From NCBI GenBank assembly GCA_002335605.1, contig BEDY01000002.1, forward strand, positions 1,054,001 through 1,118,000: a stretch of DNA of 64,000 nucleotides. Reading direction: 5' to 3'. The notes beneath the pieces were generated by a model that saw only the letters and a program-made list of their open reading frames with translations, searched no databases and had not been told where the DNA came from. The stretch comes from Prillingera fragicola (Eukaryota > Basidiomycota > Tremellomycetes > Trichosporonales > Trichosporonaceae). Below, in pieces: positions 58,101 through 64,000 of this stretch (position 1 is its first letter; each line of letters starts with the position of its first letter). The position numbers were made by a program, and so were the translations under genes.

Positions 58101-58711
58101 CATACAGGTTCTCGACCTCACAGATGTCCGTGACGATGGCAACGACCCCCTTCGCCCCGTTATCGCTCGAGCTACTGAATGGATGGAGCAAGCTCGAATC
58201 ACCAGCGGTAGCGTTCTCGTGCACTGTGTAAGTTACCTGCCATCAAGCGAAGAATAGAGCTGACCTCTCAGCGCGTTGGAGTGTCTAGGAGTGCGAGTAT
58301 CGTCATGGCGTATCTGATGAAGTACCGTGGAATGGGCTTGATGGACGCATACCTCGTGACTCGCGCGCGGAGGCTGAATGGTGAGTTGTCAGAGAGTACT
58401 ATCATTCTAACTGTCGTCCAGTTCTCATCCAGCCCAACCTTCGCTTCTTCCACGAGCTCTTTGGCTGGGAGGTTGAGCTTGCTCGTGCGGAGGCAGCCGA
58501 GCGAGAGCAGCGGCGCCAGGAGGCCATCAAAGCTGGCGTTCGCGACCCGAGCGCTCTGGCCCTCCTCGACACTGAGCCAGCGCCCCGCCGCATCTTGTAC
58601 ACCTGGCCGACGTTCTGCCGTGACGTGGTGAGTGCCGACGTTGAACCGCAGCCACCATAGCAGCACTAACCGACTCAGCATTGCCTGAACCGCCGATTTT
58701 TGTGCAATTGA
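55129..58711 (+). CDS. PPS1: Dual-specificity protein phosphatase PPS1, tandem domains
   Basis: This is a dual-specificity phosphatase of the yeast Pps1 type, linked there to S-phase control. There are four exons (55129-58227, 58272-58380, 58422-58627, 58679-58711), 1,148 residues. A long disordered N-terminus includes a Ser/His/Thr-His run near residue 105-117. A conserved region starts near residue 475 (LRNLHIQQIKYSSVSDIIVY). The first phosphatase-like domain has a P-loop LVHCLDGYTES near residue 774, where the essential Arg of CX5R is replaced by Glu. The second has the canonical VLVHCRVGVSRSAS near residue 1032, split by an intron right after the Cys codon, with RILPFLYLGNLEHAGN upstream. 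Only the second domain is expected to be active. The C-terminus WPTFCRDVHCLNRRFLCN uses a 33-nt last exon. Confidence 0.9.
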
Positions 58712-59963
58712 GCATTACTCGCATCGCATCTGCTCCTACCCACTCGCCCTTGCCAGGCAAACTGTGAGAAGGCACCCAAGGCCCATGCTTGTGCTGTTGT
58801 ATCACCCCGTTGAATCTCGAAACTGCTGCTGTCCCTCAACCAAGCCGGTGATCCGGTGAGGGTCCATTTAGCTATCCATCATCTGTCATGCTACCCGTTG
58901 TCCTGTTTGGCTCTTAAGCTGTGCACAGCGTTTGCGAGATTATGGCGTGAGGGAGTAAATTATTAACACTTGATCATACTTTGGCTGTGACCTGGGAAAT
59001 CAATCCAACGAAGTTGATGAAATGGTGCCACACTGGTCACTAATGGTCAACACCACTGCAACGGGTGCTGCGTCGTGGCAGGTGTGCATGGATGTTGCTG
59101 CGTCGTGGCAGGCGTACATAGAACGGAAGCGTACACTCTGCACAGACGCTACACGTGGGCGGACATGGTCCTTGGTATCACACACCGTTCCCTGCGGCCT
59201 TGCGGCCTGGGGCCAGCATAAATATGAACCATCGAAGACCACATCCTGTACCCGGCGATCCAGTCGCCGGTAACATCTGAACAGTCTATGGCTATGGATC
59301 CATGGAACACCGTAGCTTGCAGACCCCTTTGCCCGTGAGCCGCGAATTCAGGGTCACTTTTCCTGACGATCGACATTACCCTCGATCGCAGAATAGTTGT
59401 GTAGTCACCTTGCGCGTGTAGTCCTCGTCTTCCCTGAGCTGTCCGGGGCTCGGTCTTTCTTGCACATGCTCTCTCTCGCTAGCTATCTTGATCTCTATCT
59501 CGACGCTTGGCCACTTGACCTGCATGTCCTGCACGTTTGGGAGACACGTAGCAGCAACCGAGACTTCCGTCATGCGGTCTTTGGAGGAACAGGACTTGTG
59601 TTCAGGTGCTGTAGAGTGAACGACCATGCCCGCCGTAATCTTGAGGCTGAGGCTACCCGGGGAGATGCGGCATGAACCCGAGCTCACCCTGGTGAATCCC
59701 TGACGTCCGCTTGCCGTTGCGCGCATGTTATGCCTCCAGCTGTCCAGGCAACTTGCTTCTTTGAGACCTAGTTGGCCCCAGGTGCCCAGCTCTTCCCTGT
59801 TCCAGATGCATGTTCTCCTCTCACGCGCGTATCTAGAGTCGTGGTGCTGTGGAGATCGTGGAGAATAAACGGCACAACACCAGCATCAAGAGCCAACTAG
59901 CAGAAACGGTGGAAGTTGGCAGCGCACTCGAGAGTGAGCTCAAGCTTGGACGTGCGTGGTATG
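58712..59963. other. Gene-free region, PPS1 to MHYT leader, with a short direct repeat
   Basis: About 1.25 kb without a supportable gene. A 17-bp sequence, TGCTGCGTCGTGGCAGG, occurs at 59066 and again at 59096, a 30-bp spacing, with partial similarity continuing after each copy. No other feature is seen. Confidence 0.5.
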
Positions 59964-61262
59964 CAAGCTCGGCCAGACCCCGCAGTTCCCTTACGTCCAC
60001 GGCCAACTGTTCGCAGCGTTCGTCACTGCAGTTTGTCGGTCCTAGGAGGTGCATTGCACTACCGTCATTTGCTTTGATTCTGTGATCACACATCTCATCG
60101 TCCGCGTCCGTACCCACTTGCGCGTAGTTGCGAGTTGCGCCCGTGAAGGCTTTGCAACGAAACCGGCCCCCTTGCCGATCCCTCTCATTCTTTTTATTCC
60201 CTTCCCCTAGCGCGGCTGCAAGCTTCCCCCGTCACCGCCCACTTGCCCCTCCTTGGATCCCCCCCCAACAACGCCCACCAGCCGCCAGCTGCCGCCAGCT
60301 ACCCTTGCGATCATTCGCCGGGCGTACGCATAACATCGGCGCAACGACATCCCTTCGTTTGGCTGCAGCAGTAGTGTGACCCAACCGCTGCAACGCTGCA
60401 AGTGAAGCCAACCAGGGACCATTCATACGTGCGGCTTGTGCCCTACGCTGCTGCTCGATCATCTTTGAGGTCCAAGCCCAATCTGTCGTCCACCGACATA
60501 CGAGCAACTGGACAGCTCTTTGGAGTCGGCTACTGCTGCTCGCTTTCTTGCACTCTACCCCACCGCCGCCAGCAATCCAAGCGGTCGTCGGCACTCACCA
60601 GTCACCATCAGCCCGTGCGTGAGCTCGTGCGACGAGCTCGCCCATCGTCCAGGTTGTTCTTTTGACCGGTTTCAACAAAACGCCCCACACACACGCTTGT
60701 GTAAATCATCTCATTTAACGCACGGACCATCAGCGCCCAAGGGGATTTGGGTCTCACCGCTCTGTGTAGGCGGTTCGATCGCAGCATCCAACGGTTCCAC
60801 GCAACGCGCGCTCTCCGCTCCAGGCCCAGGCTCGTGCACGCTACCGACGGTGCTCCGAAGCACGGCCCACGCGCCGATCACATTGGGCACCGGCTTCCTT
60901 GGCGTGCAGCACCCTCGACTTGCCCCCTTCTCCTCGACCCAACGCACCTGTCGCTGCGCGCTTGGCCCCAGACATAACAAGTGCGGCTCTCCGTCCGTTG
61001 ACAACGTCCTGCTGGCCCGCCGTCGCGGTGCACCCTTTGACGGGCACGGACGTGAGTCCTTGACTTGTGAGTTCCCATCCCCTCACCTTGTCATCATTCT
61101 CGTTGCTCTACCCATTGCCCGTAGGCAGCTTTTACTCGGCTGCAAGCGGCACGTTCAGAATTGTGTCACATCCTGTCGCCGTCTGTCTTGCGTAAACTCG
61201 TCTGACGCCGAGCAGACACACAAACCGCAGCCCCCGAACACAACCCACAAGGGAGGCTCGCG
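59964..61262 (+). promoter_or_regulatory. Probable long 5' leader of the MHYT gene, free of ATG
   Basis: No ATG occurs on the plus strand between 59964 and the start codon at 61263, a span of 1,299 bases, while CAT is frequent. Donor-like GTGAGT sequences (for example 61051) and an acceptor-like GCCCGTAG (61123) suggest at least one leader intron. The plus frame 60520-61443 contains no ATG start and is not considered coding. Confidence 0.6.
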
Positions 61263-64000
61263 ATGCATCCCGTCGCGTCGTCGTCGCGACTTCCACCCCC
61301 AGGGCCCCCGCCACCTCCTCCACGAAGGCCGCGGTCACGGCCACGGCGTGGCATGCGGCGCTCAACAGCAGCGTTCGTCCTGTCCCTTTGCGCGCCTTAC
61401 TTCGTATCCGCCAGTCCTCTTCCCGACACAACAGCTCGCTTAGCAACAGGCCACGACCCACATCCCAATGCTGATGGAGCCAACGGGACACTTGCTGACG
61501 CAGTGGCCGACGCTGCCCTAGCAGTCGTTCAAGGCTCAGCGAGTGCGCTGTGGCGGAGAGACCGTACACACAACCCTCTCGCACGGCGCTGGGCTCAGCT
61601 GGACTTTGCCCGTTTCGACAGTCAGGGCTTCGTTCGCGTCCCAGAAAACATGGTCGAACTCCAACAGACTGTGAATCCCGGCTTTATTGTGCTGTCGTAT
61701 CTCATCTCCCTCGTGGGAGCGCTCTGCACCCTCGAGCTGCTCATCCGCCGTACTTCCAACCGTGGTTTCTCAAATCTACTCCTCCTAGCCACAGCAGGCA
61801 TATGCTTTGGCTCAGTGTCGACATGGGCAATGCACTTTGTCGGCAACCAGTCGCTAGCCCTCCACCACCCCAATCCCGACTTTCCGGTCATGTACCTGTC
61901 CTATGGCGTCGGCTACACCATTCTTTCCATCGTGGCGTCTTGTCTGGCAATGACATTTGCTTTTTTCGTCATGGGCACGGACATACGGCTAGGAGAATGG
62001 CGCACTTGGAGATGTATCCCTGGCAGTCGGGGACGGCGACGTCGCGAAGCCGCCTCCCCTTCCGCTCGCGACGACTATACGCGTTGGAAGCGCCAAAAGG
62101 CAAAGATTCGCAAATCCGCAAACGTCAATGTCATCTTCCAGCAGGCCGGGATGGTCGCCAGTTGGTCCCTCATGGACTCACCTCGCCCTCGATCAGAGCT
62201 GCGTTCGTGGAAAGACTTCTTCTTTGGCCAGCGCGAAGCGGCAGCTGAGGCAGAGGCCCCGGAACGCTTCCAACCCCGTAGTGCGTTCATGGACGAGGAG
62301 ACCATGATTGAGCGCGACAAGGAGCTTTGCGAGATCGATTTCCGATTCGGTCGCAATGCTGTCCGCGAGGAGCTTGACCGTCGCCAAATGCAAGTTAGCA
62401 TGTCGCGACCGGAGTCACCGGCGCAGTCATTGGACGGTTCTATCACAAACGGACTTGGCGTATCTCCTCTGCCCGCTTCACCCTTGGCCGCATATTACCC
62501 GACCAACATAACCAAACCACACGCCAAGGATAGTCAAGATCATGGACTGATCGAGACTCGCCAGCACCCGCATGCAAACGGTATTACGTCGCCAATGGCA
62601 GAGGTGTTTACTCCTTCATTCTCGTTCCCCCCGCGGAACCCGGTGGATGCCAGTTCAACGACCAACCTCCTCCCCCAACGCACAGAGAGCAACCTGAACG
62701 GCTCCGCGTGGCCCCCAACAGGGCAGCTTGTGTCGACGGATGGTGGCCTGTTCCCGGGCTACGGCCGGCGGGCATCATTGCCTGTCATTACGCCGCCGCC
62801 GCCACCTCGTGTGACAACATTGGCACGAATCCAGAGTCTACCTGAACACGACCCAGAATACCCCCCTGCCGAGCACTCTACCGACTCGTCAACTTCCAAG
62901 GAGGACCAATTCGTCTCAAGCTCGGATGGCACCTATGACAGCAACCACATGGACCCAGACGGTATTCTTTACGAGGAGGAGCACATTGTTCGCAAAGCTC
63001 CAGGATGGCGCCAGGTTCTGCGTACCAAAGTGCAAACTGGTGCTCAGTTGACTCGCATGGAGCAAGCCGAGCGCTTCCTTGGCCTGGACGTTGTCACCTG
63101 GGGAGACATTGGCAAGATTTTCTTCACTGGCATGATGGCCGGTTGGGGTGTCGCAGGAATGCGTGAGTTAACGAACGAGACGAGGCTGACTCTCAGACTA
63201 CATTGGCCAAGTGTCTATCAATGGCATTCCCTACATCGCCTACCGGGTCGGCTACGTAGTCGGTTCTGTCGTTATCGCCTCCGGCGCCGTGATCATTGCC
63301 CTCTACATCATGTTCATCATGCTGCGACCAAAGCTCAAGCACTCTTGGGCAGCCAAGGGCGTCGTCGGTCTCATCCTTGCTGGTGCGGTCTGTGGCATGC
63401 ACTATACTGCCATGATGGGCACTATCTACGGCTTCCCACGTAACGGTGAGCATCCAACTGGCGGTATGGGCGGCACCAAGCGCGCCATTACGGGCATTGT
63501 AGCTGCACTAGCATTCGTTGCCTGTGTTGGCGTCACCATTTTCATCTTGATCAACTCGATCCGTGACCGCAAGGAACGTGCTCGTCGTCGCCGTGTCGTC
63601 GTCGCATCGGTGCTGCTGGACGACCAGGACCGCATGCTTGTTAGCGCCATCGATGGCTTGCTCCCCATGTGCGACATTGCGTCCCTTACATCAGCGGACC
63701 ATCCGCTCAAGAAGTCAAAGAAGAACCGCGCGGCTTCAAGCGACGCGAGTTCTGCCGGTGAATCGAGCGCCCTGGGAGTCGACCTCACAACAGGCAACGA
63801 CGCCTTTGTGCAGGCGATGAAAATGTCCTGGTCATGGCGAAACCCATTTTGGTCTTCCATGAACCCCTTCGCGTCTCTGTCGAGCTTGGTGGGTTCTGAG
63901 CAAGATAAGGCCGCTGCTGCAACGGCTGCAGCGGTCGCAGCAGCTGCTGCTGCGGAAACCTCCCCGTCCCCCAATCACCCTTTACTACAGCAACACCGCG
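61263..64000 (+). CDS. MHYT-domain integral membrane protein (5' part)
   Basis: This is a membrane protein with the MHYT sensory domain, best known from bacterial signalling proteins and thought to bind a metal such as copper. Exons 61263-63162 and 63197 to beyond the window end give at least 901 residues. A hydrophobic segment near residues 31-51 (STAAFVLSLCAPYFVSA) looks like a signal peptide if translation starts at the second ATG, 61353. Membrane helices follow from about residue 140 with WAMHFVGNQSLALH, then a hydrophilic loop of about 350 residues (about 245-600). After the loop, GMHYIGQVSINGIPY and GMHYTAMMG complete the set of Met-His-Tyr motifs between further helices. The visible C-terminus includes a VVVASVLLDDQDRMLVSAIDGLLP segment and Ala-rich runs. 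The gene is cut by the window edge. Confidence 0.88.

Noticed and set aside
60520..61443. A 307-codon plus frame upstream of and overlapping the MHYT start
   Set aside because: It lacks an ATG start and any recognisable domain.
1..64000. Transposons, LTRs, CRISPR arrays, rRNA or a secondary-metabolite cluster
   Set aside because: No transposase, reverse transcriptase, terminal repeats, spaced repeats, rRNA sequence or cluster of pathway enzymes was seen.

Overview
The window is nuclear DNA from a basidiomycete yeast or yeast-like fungus. I favour the Tremellomycetes, perhaps Trichosporonales. The grounds are dense short introns (mostly 35-60 nt) with GTRAGT-type donors and CTGAC/CTAAC branch points a few bases before the acceptor, a G+C-rich sequence, very short first exons, and protein sequences of fungal type throughout. 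The genus is a judgement from memory of such proteins, not a search result. I see no mobile element, CRISPR array, rRNA or convincing tRNA, and no sign of recent transfer.

I support 21 protein genes. From left to right: the 3' part of mitoribosomal protein uL15m; a 1,042-residue secreted Ser/Thr/Pro-rich mucin-like protein (minus); mitoribosomal mL58; the RRM splicing factor Ist3/RBMX2 (minus); an Osh1/OSBP-type lipid-transfer protein with ankyrin, PH, FFAT and ORD parts (minus); the cytosolic Fe-S assembly factor NAR1; the ERAD membrane protein CUE1; a class I/II aminotransferase (minus); a dienelactone-hydrolase-like protein; a Kin4-type protein kinase; an ISWI chromatin remodeller (minus); TFIID subunit TAF4; tail-anchored cytochrome b5 (minus); ribosomal proteins eL8 and eL38 (both minus); a DHA1-type MFS transporter (minus); an unrecognised 765-residue disordered protein; an FCP1/NIF-type phosphatase-like protein; mitochondrial GatB/YqeY protein AIM41 (minus); the XPF/Rad1 nuclease subunit; the dual-specificity phosphatase PPS1; and the 5' part of a fungal MHYT-domain membrane protein that runs off the right end.

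This is mostly a housekeeping chromosome segment. Genes sit in convergent and divergent pairs and do not form a pathway cluster. Exon-intron models below were built by hand by joining reading frames at GT/AG sites, and the totals close in frame for every gene where I give exon arithmetic.

The most unusual non-coding signal is strand-specific absence of ATG in three long stretches directly upstream of large signalling genes: 986 nt before the Kin4-type kinase, 426 nt before PPS1 and 1,299 nt before the MHYT gene. CAT, the same triplet on the other strand, is common in all three. This points to very long 5' leaders kept free of upstream start codons. Other points of interest are Pumilio/Puf-type TGTANATA sites in several 3' flanks, including that of mitoribosomal mL58; 18- and 19-nt microexons at the heme site of cytochrome b5; catalytic substitutions in the NIF-type protein (DxN) and in the first PPS1 domain (CX5E); and start codons separated from the rest of the gene by an intron. 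I found no convincing undescribed biological system beyond these observations.
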